A stretch of DNA of 64,000 nucleotides from Asticcacaulis sp. UBA2476 (GTDB lineage: Bacteria > Pseudomonadota > Alphaproteobacteria > Caulobacterales > Caulobacteraceae), in NCBI GenBank assembly GCA_002342035.1, contig DDPE01000074.1, positions 38,431 to 102,430 on the forward strand, given 5' to 3'. Within the stretch, counting starts at the first letter, position 1; every line of letters starts with the position of its first letter. Below the pieces are notes generated by a model. It searched no databases, had not been told where the DNA came from, and was given only the letters and a program-made list of their open reading frames with translations. The position numbers and the translations under genes were made by a program. Of the stretch, positions 9,619 through 18,656 are shown in pieces.

Positions 9619-9712
9619 TGAGGCTCATCCATAACTAAGGTGAGGTTTGCTTTAACGCGCACGGGCGCGGGGCGTCTTGTCTGAGGGCGTTTTGAAACTT
9701 GTCGGAAACCGC

Positions 9713-11905
9713 TTAGGGTTTTAGCCGCTGGGATGTGATGCGGGCCGAACCGGTCAGCACCAGATCGGTGGCCGAATGACCGACGGCGACGCCATAATTG
9801 CCGCCCCCTATGACCCAGCCCGGCTTGGCTTCGTCATAATGGGCCAATAGCCGCGCATCGGCGGTCAGCGACACGGTGCGCTGTTCACCCGGTTTGAGGG
9901 CAACCTTATCAAAGCCGATCAGGCGCAAAAGCTTGTTGCCCGCCGCATCGGTCAGATAGACCTGCGGCGCGTCCTTACCCGCGACCTTGCCGGTATTGGT
10001 GATCTTGAAACTGACGGAGAGGGTACTGCCACCTTTGACCTTAAGGTCGCTATAGCCAAAGGTCGTATAGCTCAGGCCGTGCCCAAACGGGAACAGCGGG
10101 GTCGCCCCGGTCTTGGCGAACCAGCGGTAACCGACATCGGCGCCTTCGTGATAGGTGACATCAAATTGCACCTTGGTGGGCAGGTCAAAGCCATCCAACA
10201 CTGCCGGACGCGGGGTTTGAGCGATATCGCGCGGGAAGGTCATGGGCAGGTGGCCCGATGGATTGACCTCACCGAACAGGACATCAGCGATCGCTTCGCC
10301 GCCCCTGGCACCGGAATACCAGGCGGAAACTACGGCGGGGGCCTGATCGATCCACGGCATGGCCACTGGCCCGCCGGTTTGCAGCACGACCACGGTTTTC
10401 GGATGGGCAGCGGTGACCGCAGCGATCAGGGCGTCCTGACCTCTGGGCAGGTACATATCCGGGGCGTCGAGCGATTCCGTCATCCACTGATTGCCAAAGA
10501 TTATGACCAGATCTGCGGATTTGGCCTTGCGCACCGCTTCAGGCAGGCTGCGGCCATTGTCAAACAGAACCTTGGCCTGCGGGGCTCTGGCACGGATGGC
10601 CGTAAGCGGCGAGGAGGCGTGGTACTGTTCCTTCACATACTGGGCGAACTGGCCTTCGGCACTCATGGGCAGGCCCGGTTGCGGTAGACCCGGTGTGCCG
10701 GAATCGCCGATGACGTTCGATGACCCACCGCCCGACAGCACGCCTTTTTCAACATAGTCGCCGATGACCAGAATGGTCTGGGCGGTCTTGGCCAGCGGCA
10801 GAATATCGCCGTCGTTTTTCAACAGGACGATGCCTTCTTCGGCAGCGGCGCGGCTGACCTCGGCATTTTTGGCATAGTCGATAGCGGTTTTTTGTGGCGG
10901 ATTATCGAAGACACCGGAACTGATCTGGGCATACAGAATCCGCTGCACCATGTCCGATAGGCGAGATGCGGGCACCGTGCCGTCCTCAACCGCTTTTTTG
11001 AGCGGTTCGCCAAACCAGAACGCGCCGTCCAGTTCCTTGGCCGACTGTTGATCAAGACCTTTGAGGGCAAAATCGGTCGCCTTGACCGAGCCCCAGTCGG
11101 ACATGACAAAGCCTTTGTAGCCCCAGTCGCCTTTGAGCACCGTGTTCAGCAGGTGGTCATTACCACACGCATAGTCCCCGTTGACCAGATTGTAGCCGCA
11201 CATAACCGACAACGGCTGGCCGCGCTCAATAGCGATTTGAAACGCCAGCAGGTCGGATTCGCGCATGGCGGCTTCACTGATCACGCTGTTGGACCAGTCG
11301 CGGTTGGTCTCCGCGTCATTGACCGCGAAGTGCTTGATGGTGGCGATAATCTTTTGCGACTGGGCCCCGCGAATGGACTCGGCCCCCATGATCCCGGCCA
11401 GCCACGGGTCTTCGCCGAAATACTCAAAATTGCGGCCATTGCGCGGGTCACGGGTCAGGTTGACGCCGCCGGTCAGCAGCACATTAAACCCCTTGGCGCG
11501 GGCCTCAGACGCGATCATCGCCCCGCCGTCATAGGCCAGTTTCGGATTAAAGGTGGCCGCAATCGCAAGGCCTGACGGCAGGGCAGTGGCAATGTCGCCG
11601 GGGCGCACATCAGATGGATTGGTCACCCCCAGACTGGCGTCCGTTTCAAACAGGGCGGGGATATTGAGACGCGGCACACCCGGCACATAGCCGGCGGCGG
11701 GAATGGCCTCGGCCGGTTGCGGGTTATCAGTGGTGCGCGGCACCCACGGCACCGGCCAGGTGCCATTCACCATGCTGATGCGTTCCTCCAGCGTCAGGGC
11801 CTGCTCCAGCTTTATGGCGCGGGCCTTGGCCGCCTCATCGGCCACCGCGCTCGATGTGAACAGACTTATAATGACTAGGGCGGTAAGGCAGGCGGTGCGG
11901 GGCAT
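9713..11905 (-). CDS. Glycoside hydrolase family 3 beta-glucosidase-like enzyme
   Basis: A 730-residue exported GH3 enzyme. The signal peptide is CLTALVIISLFTSSAVA. The TIM-barrel domain has KHFAVND (191-197), and the nucleophile is Asp270 in FVMSDWGS. A GH3 C-terminal domain (about 360-600) and a fibronectin-like domain (to the end) follow. The deduced reaction is removal of non-reducing beta-linked glucose or xylose from oligosaccharides or plant glycosides. The start is supported by GAGGATC upstream. It could release a glycosylated aromatic aglycone for the neighbouring oxygenases; this is inference. Confidence 0.9.
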   Translation of the reverse strand: MPRTACLTALVIISLFTSSAVADEAAKARAIKLEQALTLEERISMVNGTWPVPWVPRTTDNPQPAEAIPAAGYVPGVPRLNIPALFETDASLGVTNPSDVRPGDIATALPSGLAIAATFNPKLAYDGGAMIASEARAKGFNVLLTGGVNLTRDPRNGRNFEYFGEDPWLAGIMGAESIRGAQSQKIIATIKHFAVNDAETNRDWSNSVISEAAMRESDLLAFQIAIERGQPLSVMCGYNLVNGDYACGNDHLLNTVLKGDWGYKGFVMSDWGSVKATDFALKGLDQQSAKELDGAFWFGEPLKKAVEDGTVPASRLSDMVQRILYAQISSGVFDNPPQKTAIDYAKNAEVSRAAAEEGIVLLKNDGDILPLAKTAQTILVIGDYVEKGVLSGGGSSNVIGDSGTPGLPQPGLPMSAEGQFAQYVKEQYHASSPLTAIRARAPQAKVLFDNGRSLPEAVRKAKSADLVIIFGNQWMTESLDAPDMYLPRGQDALIAAVTAAHPKTVVVLQTGGPVAMPWIDQAPAVVSAWYSGARGGEAIADVLFGEVNPSGHLPMTFPRDIAQTPRPAVLDGFDLPTKVQFDVTYHEGADVGYRWFAKTGATPLFPFGHGLSYTTFGYSDLKVKGGSTLSVSFKITNTGKVAGKDAPQVYLTDAAGNKLLRLIGFDKVALKPGEQRTVSLTADARLLAHYDEAKPGWVIGGGNYGVAVGHSATDLVLTGSARITSQRLKP

Positions 11906-12098
11906 GAACGATCCTCACTATAATGGGCAGTGCCTATCCTGCGGGCTGTTGAGCGCGCGGACTATACGCCAAACGCACTGATTTTTGTCAAAAGGGCTTT
12001 GTGCGACGATTGGCTTTGACGGGCGGCCCGTTCTTGGTTTCTCTGACGGCGGGGATTAGGCCGCCCAAGGTTTGGGCGGTTACGTGTCGGAGTGACCA

Positions 12099-13379
12099 AT
12101 GACTATTGAGACCAAAGCCAATGCCAAGACGGCCCTTGGGGTTGTGGTGGCCTGTACCATCGGTAATGTGGTGTGCCTGACCGCGACGGTAAGTGCGGTG
12201 TTTGGGGTGTTTCTGGTGCCGATCTCTGAGGATTTCGGCTGGCAGCGCTCTCAGGTGACAGCGGTTTTGGGGATTATCTCTCTGGTCAGCATCGTCGCCT
12301 TTCCGGTGGTCGGGCGGCTGATGGATATTTACGGCGGCCGTAAGGTTCTGCTGGTCGGCAATCTGTTTTTTGCCTTAAGCGTGGCCGCCGTCAGTCAGGT
12401 CAATAACAACCTGATGAATTTTTATCTGCTGTTTGCCCTGATCGGGATTGCAGGGGCCATACCCTGTACGGCCATGTTCTCAAAAGTCGTGTCGGAATGG
12501 TTCGATAAGCGCCGCGGTCTGATGCTGGGGATTTCTGCTGGCGTCGGTAACGGTGTGGGGGCGACCCTTATGCCGATCATTGCCGCCATATTGCTGGGCT
12601 ATATGGGCTGGCAGATGAGCTATGCGGTGATCGGCTTTCTGATTTTCGCGCTCGGCTTTCCGGCGACCTATTTCCTGCTTAAGGATGCGCCGCGCCCGGT
12701 GGTGACTGAGGCGACTAATCCGAAATATCATCCCAATGCGCCGTCCGAAGCCCTGGAAGGTCTGACCCTTAAGGAGGCCCTGAAGTCCATGCCGTTCTGG
12801 CTGATCATTGCGTCTTTGGGGCTGGGGGCAGGGTGTCTGACGGCGATATTCTCTCACGTCATTCCGGTGCTGACCGACCGTGGCCAGAGCCTGACGATTG
12901 CGACCACGGTTATGGTGGTGCTGGCGCTGGTGACCTCCGGCTGGCAGGTGGCGGTAGGGTCTCTGCTCGATCACATCAAATCGCCGCGTGTGGCGGCTCC
13001 GTCGTTTGTGGTGGCGACCATTGGCCTGTGGCTGCTGGAAACCGGCTCATCGACGCCGCTGCTGATTTTGGCCGGTGCCTTGCTGGGCGTAGGGCTGGGG
13101 ACCGCGTTCGGCGCCTTGCCCTATTTCATCTCCCGCTATTTTGGCCTTAAGGCGTACGGCGTCATTACCGGGGTGATCTATTCGGTGGTGATGCTGGCCC
13201 AGGGGGTGACACCGTATCTGATGGATATCTGGTTTGATGCTCATAAGGCTTATTTCGGGTCGATCGTCATCATCGGTATCTGCCTGCTGATCGTGGCCGG
13301 TCTGATCATGCTGTTCCCACCGTATCGCATCAAGGTCAGTGCCGCCGATGTTGCACAGGTCAATCACGGCGGGATATAG
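12099..13379 (+). CDS. MFS transporter, second of two related carriers
   Basis: A 426-residue, 12-helix inner-membrane carrier. The motif after helix 2 is GRLMDIYGGRK, and SEWFDKRRGLMLGISAGVGN in the helix 4-5 region matches the carrier at 3230-4516. GGAG lies 6 bases before the ATG. A strong terminator follows directly. The pair suggests either two related substrates or substrate and product exchange in the same pathway. The 193 bp upstream region also serves the divergent GH3 gene. Confidence 0.87.
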   Translation: MTIETKANAKTALGVVVACTIGNVVCLTATVSAVFGVFLVPISEDFGWQRSQVTAVLGIISLVSIVAFPVVGRLMDIYGGRKVLLVGNLFFALSVAAVSQVNNNLMNFYLLFALIGIAGAIPCTAMFSKVVSEWFDKRRGLMLGISAGVGNGVGATLMPIIAAILLGYMGWQMSYAVIGFLIFALGFPATYFLLKDAPRPVVTEATNPKYHPNAPSEALEGLTLKEALKSMPFWLIIASLGLGAGCLTAIFSHVIPVLTDRGQSLTIATTVMVVLALVTSGWQVAVGSLLDHIKSPRVAAPSFVVATIGLWLLETGSSTPLLILAGALLGVGLGTAFGALPYFISRYFGLKAYGVITGVIYSVVMLAQGVTPYLMDIWFDAHKAYFGSIVIIGICLLIVAGLIMLFPPYRIKVSAADVAQVNHGGI

Positions 13380-13381
13380 TT

Positions 13382-13430
13382 AACCGCACCAAAGTCCTTC
13401 GCTTTGCTCAGTGTACTTTGGTGCGGTTTT
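13382..13430 (+). terminator. Strong intrinsic terminator after the MFS gene
   Basis: AACCGCACCAAAGT (13382-13395) pairs with ACTTTGGTGCGGTT (13415-13428), giving a 14 bp stem with a 19-base loop and a T tract at the end. It begins 3 bases after the stop codon. Confidence 0.85.
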
Positions 13431-13660
13431 ACGTCGACATTTCATGTAAAGCTTTTATTTACTTGGTTGGTGGTATTATTGTGCAGGATTTGGGTGAATA
13501 ATCCCAAATTATAAGCATAGGTTGTAAATATCCTTATCATTCTGTTGTGAATGAATGCTTTTCAGGTGCGCATTTTCTGCGTGCTTTATTCGCGTAAGCG
13601 TACCCGTATTATTGTTGAAATCGTTTAGTGCTGCGTATTCCCCTGATACTGGAGGCTGGA

Positions 13661-13933
13661 ATGTCGAGTGTGCGTGATCTTGTCGACTATATAAAAACTA
13701 TCGATCGGGTAAATATAGCTGTCGGTATAAATGGCCGGACTCAGCTCAATCATGATTTTGAGCGTTTCCGGTCGATGTCGGGCGGGGTGATGGTGTCTGA
13801 ATATCTGGCCAAGAGGGTCAGGCCCTACCTGCCGTCGGGCACCGAAGTCGCCATACTCGATCCGGCCGGGCGGACCTGCGCGAATTCGGCCTTGCTGGTC
13901 AATATCCGCATTCCGGACGCGGCAAAGGCTTAA
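13661..13933 (+). CDS. Small protein of unknown function, 90 residues
   Basis: Unrecognised. I chose ATG 13661 because GGAGG at 13651-13655 sits 5 bases upstream; an in-frame GTG at 13628 lacks such a site. The protein begins SSVRDLVDYIKT and contains LNHDFERFRSMSGGVMVSEYL. It has no signal peptide or membrane segment. The upstream AT-rich gap of about 230 bp holds the terminator of the previous gene and presumably this gene's promoter. Its last 4 bases overlap the end of the convergent AraC gene. Confidence 0.6.
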   Translation: MSSVRDLVDYIKTIDRVNIAVGINGRTQLNHDFERFRSMSGGVMVSEYLAKRVRPYLPSGTEVAILDPAGRTCANSALLVNIRIPDAAKA

Positions 13934-14886
13934 ATCGCTTTACCCTGCGCCGACTGTCTGTGTTTGGACGGGGAGATGCCAAAGCGTTCGCGGAAAGTGC
14001 GGCTGAAATGGGCGGCATCGTTAAACCCCCAGCGAAAGCAGATTTCCGATACCGATAGCTGCGAATGGACCGGGCTGATCAGGTCGGCATAGCACCGCTC
14101 AAGCCTACGGGTCTTAAGGTAGTTGGAAAACGTCATCTTTGACGCCGTAAACAGCTTTTGGACATAGCGAGGTGAGACGCCGTTTTCGTTGGCTACCTTG
14201 ATCAGCGACAGTTCCGGATCGTGCAGCAGGGTCTCGATCTTCTGGCATATCCGGCGCAGGTGAAAGGCGCGTGCACCCGCAGCCCCACCGCGTGATTCCG
14301 TTCGGCCATCATTGGCCAGTGAGGCCGCTAAAAACTCGATCATCGACTGTTCGACCGGCTGGAACTGATCGTCGGTCAGAGTTTCCAAAGTATCGGCCAG
14401 AGTAATCAGCATGCCGTGAAATATCCGCTCCAGCCCCGTAATACCTGTCAGAATCCCGACGCGCTGCCCCATGGGCGTCACCAGACGCGGGCTGACGGCC
14501 AGTTGCGGGATCTTGATAAACAGCATCCGAAAGTCGGTGGTCAGCGTCAGGGTGCTCTCTACGCCCGATGCGCCAAAAATGATCGAGCGGGAGTTGAGTT
14601 TTGTGGCCACGCCACCGACGTCCAGAACCCCTTCGCCGCGTGCCAGCACGGCCAGCCAGACGGCGGAATTGTGATCAGGATTGCGCCCGGAATAGGTCTG
14701 CGGCGTTGACTCCAGCACGGCAAACTCACAGCCCAGCGGCGTGGTGGTGATCATGACCGACCCGCGCACCCGCGCCAGCGATCCGATATCGGCCACAGGC
14801 AGTTTCAGGCGGCGCAGGACATCTACCCACGCCGCCTGACGCTCCGTTTCCGGGAGCGGATCAACCGAGAACTTCCAAAGCGGCAT
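13930..14886 (-). CDS. AraC-family transcriptional regulator
   Basis: A 318-residue regulator with an N-terminal cupin-like AraC-binding domain (about 1-185) and two helix-turn-helix motifs at the C-terminus (ANENGVSPRYVQKLF, then ICFRWGFNDAAHFSRTFRE and FGISPSKHRQ). The start at 14886 lies one base past the stop of the amidase gene, so the two are probably translationally coupled. A longer frame would run back into the amidase and is unlikely. It resembles the N-terminal half of the fusion at 23752-26082. Likely role: substrate-responsive activator of the local catabolic genes. Confidence 0.87.
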   Translation of the reverse strand: MPLWKFSVDPLPETERQAAWVDVLRRLKLPVADIGSLARVRGSVMITTTPLGCEFAVLESTPQTYSGRNPDHNSAVWLAVLARGEGVLDVGGVATKLNSRSIIFGASGVESTLTLTTDFRMLFIKIPQLAVSPRLVTPMGQRVGILTGITGLERIFHGMLITLADTLETLTDDQFQPVEQSMIEFLAASLANDGRTESRGGAAGARAFHLRRICQKIETLLHDPELSLIKVANENGVSPRYVQKLFTASKMTFSNYLKTRRLERCYADLISPVHSQLSVSEICFRWGFNDAAHFSRTFRERFGISPSKHRQSAQGKAI

Positions 14887-14887
14887 T

Positions 14888-15979
14888 TTAATCCGGATCT
14901 TTGACCACGCCCTTATCGGGGAAGATATTGCGATTAATGCGTACGTGAATGCCCTTGGTGCCGTCAACCACCTGTGTCACGCCAAAATCAGCGGCGACCG
15001 ACATCAGCGAGTAAGCGTCATTACGCGACAGGCCCTGATGCTCGGTCAACAGCTCCAGCATATCGAGCGAGGCATTCTTCATGGCCTTGTTCAGATCTTC
15101 GTCAAAGCCGTGGACGATCCAGTTGTTCGGGGTCTCCAGCAGCGGCGACGGGAACTTGAAATCCTTACGCAATATGATCTGGAACAGGCAGTTGAGTGAG
15201 GCTTCAATCGCAGTGCCGGAGATTTCGCCGTCGCCTTGGGAAACATGCGGATCGCCGATCGAGAACAGGCCGCCCTTGACCTGCACCGGATAGTACATGG
15301 TCGCCCCGGCACCAATGCGCCAGTTGTCGATATTGCCGCCGTGCAGGCCGGGGGGAATGGTCGAAACCCGCTGATCAACCGCAGGCGCGACACCGGCGGT
15401 CCCAAGGTGCGGACGAGCCGGAATGGAAATGCCTTTGAGGGCCGGCATGCGATCACATTCGGCGCAGTGGGTGATGGTGCCGGGGGTCATGTAAACGCCC
15501 GGAAAATCGTAGGCATAAAGGGCTGACGCCGTATTGGAATTGGGGTTCAACTCATAGATGGTGACCCGTTCTTTTTTGTCGAACTCTTCGTACAGATGGC
15601 CCCAGTTAGCCGCCAGGTTCGAGCCGTAGTTAAAGCGCGGTGTCATCTGCAGGTAGCGCACCTCCAGCATATCACCGGGCTCGGCGCCTTCGACATAGAT
15701 CGGGCCGGTCATGATGTGCACGCCCGGATTACGGTCGGCTTCCGGGATTTCGGTAAAGATGCGCTTGATCGCCTCATCGAACATCAGTTCCGGCGCATCG
15801 CCAGCGTGGTGGGTGACCGCTTCGGCCATGATCATGTCGCCGGACTTGACCGTCAGGGACGGCTTCACTTCCGGGTGGAAATAGCCCCAGTGCACGGTCT
15901 CAGGCGTGGCGCGTAAGATATGCAGGTTTTTCGGTTCGGTGTCCTGACGGGTCTCACCGGGCGTGCAGATAAAGGCCAT
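14888..15979 (-). CDS. Acetamidase/formamidase family hydrolase
   Basis: A 363-residue cytoplasmic FmdA/AmdA-family enzyme, which hydrolyses small amides to acid and ammonia. Family features are TPETVHWGYF near the N-terminus, DMIMAEAVTHHAGD, HIMTGPIYVEGAEPGD, HGGNIDNWRIGAGATMYYPV and GDPHVSQGDGEISGTAIE. Length fits the family. It is closely similar in layout to the C-terminal half of the AraC-amidase fusion at 23752-26082. It leads an operon with the AraC gene, and the Rieske gene lies upstream on the same strand behind an intergenic hairpin. Confidence 0.87.
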   Translation of the reverse strand: MAFICTPGETRQDTEPKNLHILRATPETVHWGYFHPEVKPSLTVKSGDMIMAEAVTHHAGDAPELMFDEAIKRIFTEIPEADRNPGVHIMTGPIYVEGAEPGDMLEVRYLQMTPRFNYGSNLAANWGHLYEEFDKKERVTIYELNPNSNTASALYAYDFPGVYMTPGTITHCAECDRMPALKGISIPARPHLGTAGVAPAVDQRVSTIPPGLHGGNIDNWRIGAGATMYYPVQVKGGLFSIGDPHVSQGDGEISGTAIEASLNCLFQIILRKDFKFPSPLLETPNNWIVHGFDEDLNKAMKNASLDMLELLTEHQGLSRNDAYSLMSVAADFGVTQVVDGTKGIHVRINRNIFPDKGVVKDPD

Positions 15980-16027
15980 GGAAGCGATCTCTCATGAGGT
16001 TATGCAAAAAAAACAGGGGAGGGCGAT

Positions 16028-16052
16028 CTCCGTCCGGTCGAGCCGGACGGAG
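16028..16052. other. Intergenic hairpin between Rieske and amidase genes
   Basis: A perfect 10 bp stem (CTCCGTCCGG / CCGGACGGAG) has a 5-base loop. There is no T tract on either side, so it is more likely an mRNA-stability or processing element than a complete terminator. Confidence 0.55.
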
Positions 16053-16078
16053 TCGAAAACGATAAGGTTTCAGGTGGT

Positions 16079-17287
16079 TCAGGCCGCGCCCTTGACCGCT
16101 TTCAGGTGGGAACCCGTTAGGCGGTCATAGGCATCGCGGTAGCGCTTGATCAGCCAGCGGTTAAACTGGATCTGCGCGCCTTCCTGCCACGAATAGCGAC
16201 CACGCGGCGCGAACTTGGAGCGCAGGCCGACCTGCACCAGTTCATCAACGTGCATGTCCTGATCGATAATATGCATGGCCGCGACCATGTTCATTTCCAT
16301 CTTGTGCCCGAACGACGGATGCTTTGAGGCGCCGGGAGCGACCAGCACACCGGTGTCCTGCTCCATCGTCTCGGGGCCGGTCGGACGCAGGATCAGATAG
16401 ATGACCATATCGCTCATCATCACCAACGATAAGGTTGGCGGGATGTTGGCAAAGGTCATGCGGTTGCGGTCGGTCTCACTCAGGTTCGGGAACACCGGCA
16501 GCAGGGCCTTTTGGGTGGCGTTAAAGCTGGCGTCGGCATGAAGCGTGCCGTTGTAGCGCAGGAACCCGGCATCGGCCGGATCAGCCTCTGGGAACTCAGC
16601 CAGATCGGACGGCACAAAATCATGCAGCGGTCCCTGATGCAGTTTTGAAGCGTGGTAACCGTCATTGTTGTTTTCAAACATGACCTTCCAGTTCCACGGG
16701 AACACACCGGGCTTTTCCGGTTTGTCGCCGTCGGCATTGGCCAGATCATAGCCCGCGATGGCATCTGATACGTCCGTCAGGCGCGGGGCCAGCGGGGCGG
16801 CATCAAGGTCAAAATTGACGAAGATAAAGCCGTGCCATATTTCAACCGCAAAACGGGTCAGCCCGTGGTCTTCTTTGTTGAAGTTACACGTCTTTTCCAT
16901 CGCAGGTGCGCCGGTCAGCTTGCCATCCAGACCGTAGGCCCAATGGTGGTAAGGACACAGGAACATGCGCGTATTGCCGGAGCCTTCGGCCACCAGCATG
17001 GCGCGGTGCGCGCACACCGACGACATGGCGTTGACCTTGCCATCACGGCCGCGGGCCACGACGATGGGCTCACCGGCAATATTGGTGGTGAAATAGTCGC
17101 CGGGGTTTTTCACCCAGCTTTCGCGACCGGCGCACAGCCATTCGTGATAATAGAGCGCTTCTTTTTCAAACTCATAGAAATCCGCGTCTGTGTAACATTC
17201 GGGCGGCAGGGTCTGCGCATCCGCCAGATCGGTGTCGGACGAGTCAAATGAGGCGATAAAGTCGCGGGAGGGAAGTTTCAAAGCCAT
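16079..17287 (-). CDS. Rieske non-heme iron oxygenase, alpha subunit
   Basis: A 402-residue oxygenase component. The Rieske centre is C92-x-H94 and C111-x2-H114 (CAHRAMLVAEG, LCPYHHW). The mononuclear iron site is in NNNDGYHASKLHQ with H212 and H217 as ligands and D209 as the inter-subunit bridging acid. ATG 17287 has GAGG 8 bases upstream; a GTG three codons earlier is the alternative. No beta subunit is nearby, as in alpha-only oxygenases such as vanillate or betaine demethylases. The reductase at 26600-27574 is the probable electron donor. Substrate unknown. Confidence 0.9.
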   Translation of the reverse strand: MALKLPSRDFIASFDSSDTDLADAQTLPPECYTDADFYEFEKEALYYHEWLCAGRESWVKNPGDYFTTNIAGEPIVVARGRDGKVNAMSSVCAHRAMLVAEGSGNTRMFLCPYHHWAYGLDGKLTGAPAMEKTCNFNKEDHGLTRFAVEIWHGFIFVNFDLDAAPLAPRLTDVSDAIAGYDLANADGDKPEKPGVFPWNWKVMFENNNDGYHASKLHQGPLHDFVPSDLAEFPEADPADAGFLRYNGTLHADASFNATQKALLPVFPNLSETDRNRMTFANIPPTLSLVMMSDMVIYLILRPTGPETMEQDTGVLVAPGASKHPSFGHKMEMNMVAAMHIIDQDMHVDELVQVGLRSKFAPRGRYSWQEGAQIQFNRWLIKRYRDAYDRLTGSHLKAVKGAA

Positions 17288-17290
17288 GCT

Positions 17291-17305
17291 GAACACCTCG
17301 TGTTC
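17291..17305 (-). promoter_or_regulatory. Dyad that places the Rieske-gene ribosome site in a hairpin loop
   Basis: GAACAC and GTGTTC flank the three bases CTC. On the gene's strand the GAGG ribosome site spans the loop and its edge, just before the ATG at 17287. This could modulate translation or be a protein-binding dyad. Confidence 0.4.
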
Positions 17306-17418
17306 GGTCGTTTCGTGGCAGCGCCCCTGAGAGTCCTCGGCTCAGGCGGATGCCATCGTGAGCTAAACCTAAATCCCGCAGCCGCTTCCGGTCTTGTGTT
17401 TAGGCGCACAACAAGTTG

Positions 17419-18240
17419 TTAGCTGAAGGCGGTGGAGAGTGACAGGTCACGCCATTGGTTGAGGTCTTTTTGGATCTCGGCCATTTCTTCTTCGGCGTAG
17501 CCAACCGCATCAGCCCCCAGCAGCAGATGCAGGGGCGGGGCTTTCATACCGGCGATTTTGAGAACGGCGGCCGCGAGCTTTGCCGGATCGCCCGGTTCAT
17601 GGCCGCCGTGGGCCGCTAGTGTACGCTCAGCTTCGCGGGCCTTGCCGTCATAATCGCCGATCTTTGATGTGACGATATTAAGTGAGCTGCCGGCAAAGTG
17701 GGTGCGGAATCCACCCGGCGCGAGGTTGGTGACGCCGATACCCAGTTCTTCGACCTCTTCGGCCAGAGTTCGGCCCAGGCCTTCCATGGCAAATTTGGTC
17801 GCCCCGTAAATGCCCGACCCGGCCCACGGCGCATAGCCGCTGACCGAGGTGACATTGATGATGTGGCCGGACCGGCGGGCGCGCATATAGGGTAGTGCCG
17901 CCTGAAGTACGCTGATCGCGCCAAACACATTGACATCAAAGCAGGTGCGGATTTCCTCCAGGCTGGCTTCTTCGACCGCCCCGATCAGACCAAAACCGGC
18001 ATTGTTGACCAGAACCTCAATGCCGCCGGAGGCTTTTTCGGCGGCGGCCACGGCCGCATCTATGCTGGCGCGGTCGGTGACATCGGCGATCAGGCCTAAT
18101 GTGTCACCGGGCAGGGCCTCAAATGCCTTAAGATCAGCCGCATTGCGCACCGTGCCCGCCACGAAATCGCCGCGCGCAAGGGCAGCTTTAGCAATCGCCA
18201 GTCCAAAGCCTTTGCTAACGCCGGTGATGAACCATTTCAT
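17419..18240 (-). CDS. SDR-family oxidoreductase
   Basis: A 273-residue classical short-chain dehydrogenase/reductase. The cofactor motif is TGVSKGFG (6-13), NNAG lies at 79-82, and the catalytic set is Ser134 area, Tyr145 and Lys149 in YGATK. Arg after the second strand (TVRNAADL) hints at NADP. I chose ATG 18240 (MKWFITG), which has GAGG 6 bases upstream; an in-frame ATG lies 4 codons earlier. It is 131 bp upstream of the Rieske gene on the same strand and may oxidise or reduce an intermediate of that pathway. Confidence 0.87.
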   Translation of the reverse strand: MKWFITGVSKGFGLAIAKAALARGDFVAGTVRNAADLKAFEALPGDTLGLIADVTDRASIDAAVAAAEKASGGIEVLVNNAGFGLIGAVEEASLEEIRTCFDVNVFGAISVLQAALPYMRARRSGHIINVTSVSGYAPWAGSGIYGATKFAMEGLGRTLAEEVEELGIGVTNLAPGGFRTHFAGSSLNIVTSKIGDYDGKAREAERTLAAHGGHEPGDPAKLAAAVLKIAGMKAPPLHLLLGADAVGYAEEEMAEIQKDLNQWRDLSLSTAFS

Positions 18241-18656
18241 AGTGTGCCTCATGGGAGTTGAGGACGCGTATTGCGCCTGTGAATTCGGGCGCGATCATCT
18301 GTATGCCGCAGGTTCTGGTCTTGATGGCTTGCGTCTGAATTGTTGTTCGGCGGCGCTATCGGCTTGTGCCAAGGGGCCCGGAGACAGCACGTGCCCCGTC
18401 AAATCTTGTCCGCACGCGCACGCAAGGGTACTGGTGACGTATTGGCTATGTGGGAAAAATACATCGTTTAGCGCGCAGGCAGGGTGGCGGCGCAAGTTAG
18501 AGGGCGCAGGGGCTCAAGACGATGATCCCCTGAATGTGACAGATTTTTATCAACGATCGGCTGGATCGGACACCTAACCTGAACGCGGCCTTCGCACCTC
18601 CCGGCGAATGCAGCATGGTAATAGAAGCTCAATTTTGACCAAGGGGATATGGCAAG
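18241..18656. other. 416 bp divergent intergenic region, no gene seen
   Basis: It lies between the SDR gene and the TonB-receptor gene. No convincing coding sequence: the frames that cross it lack ribosome sites and recognisable protein. It must hold the promoters of both divergent units. The receptor start is preceded by AAGGGGATATGGCAAG, an acceptable but distant ribosome site. I see no strong dyad. Confidence 0.5.

Noticed and set aside
18241..18656. A small gene between the SDR and TonB-receptor genes
   Set aside because: The only long frames run through from the opposite strand of the SDR gene and have no start signals in the gap.
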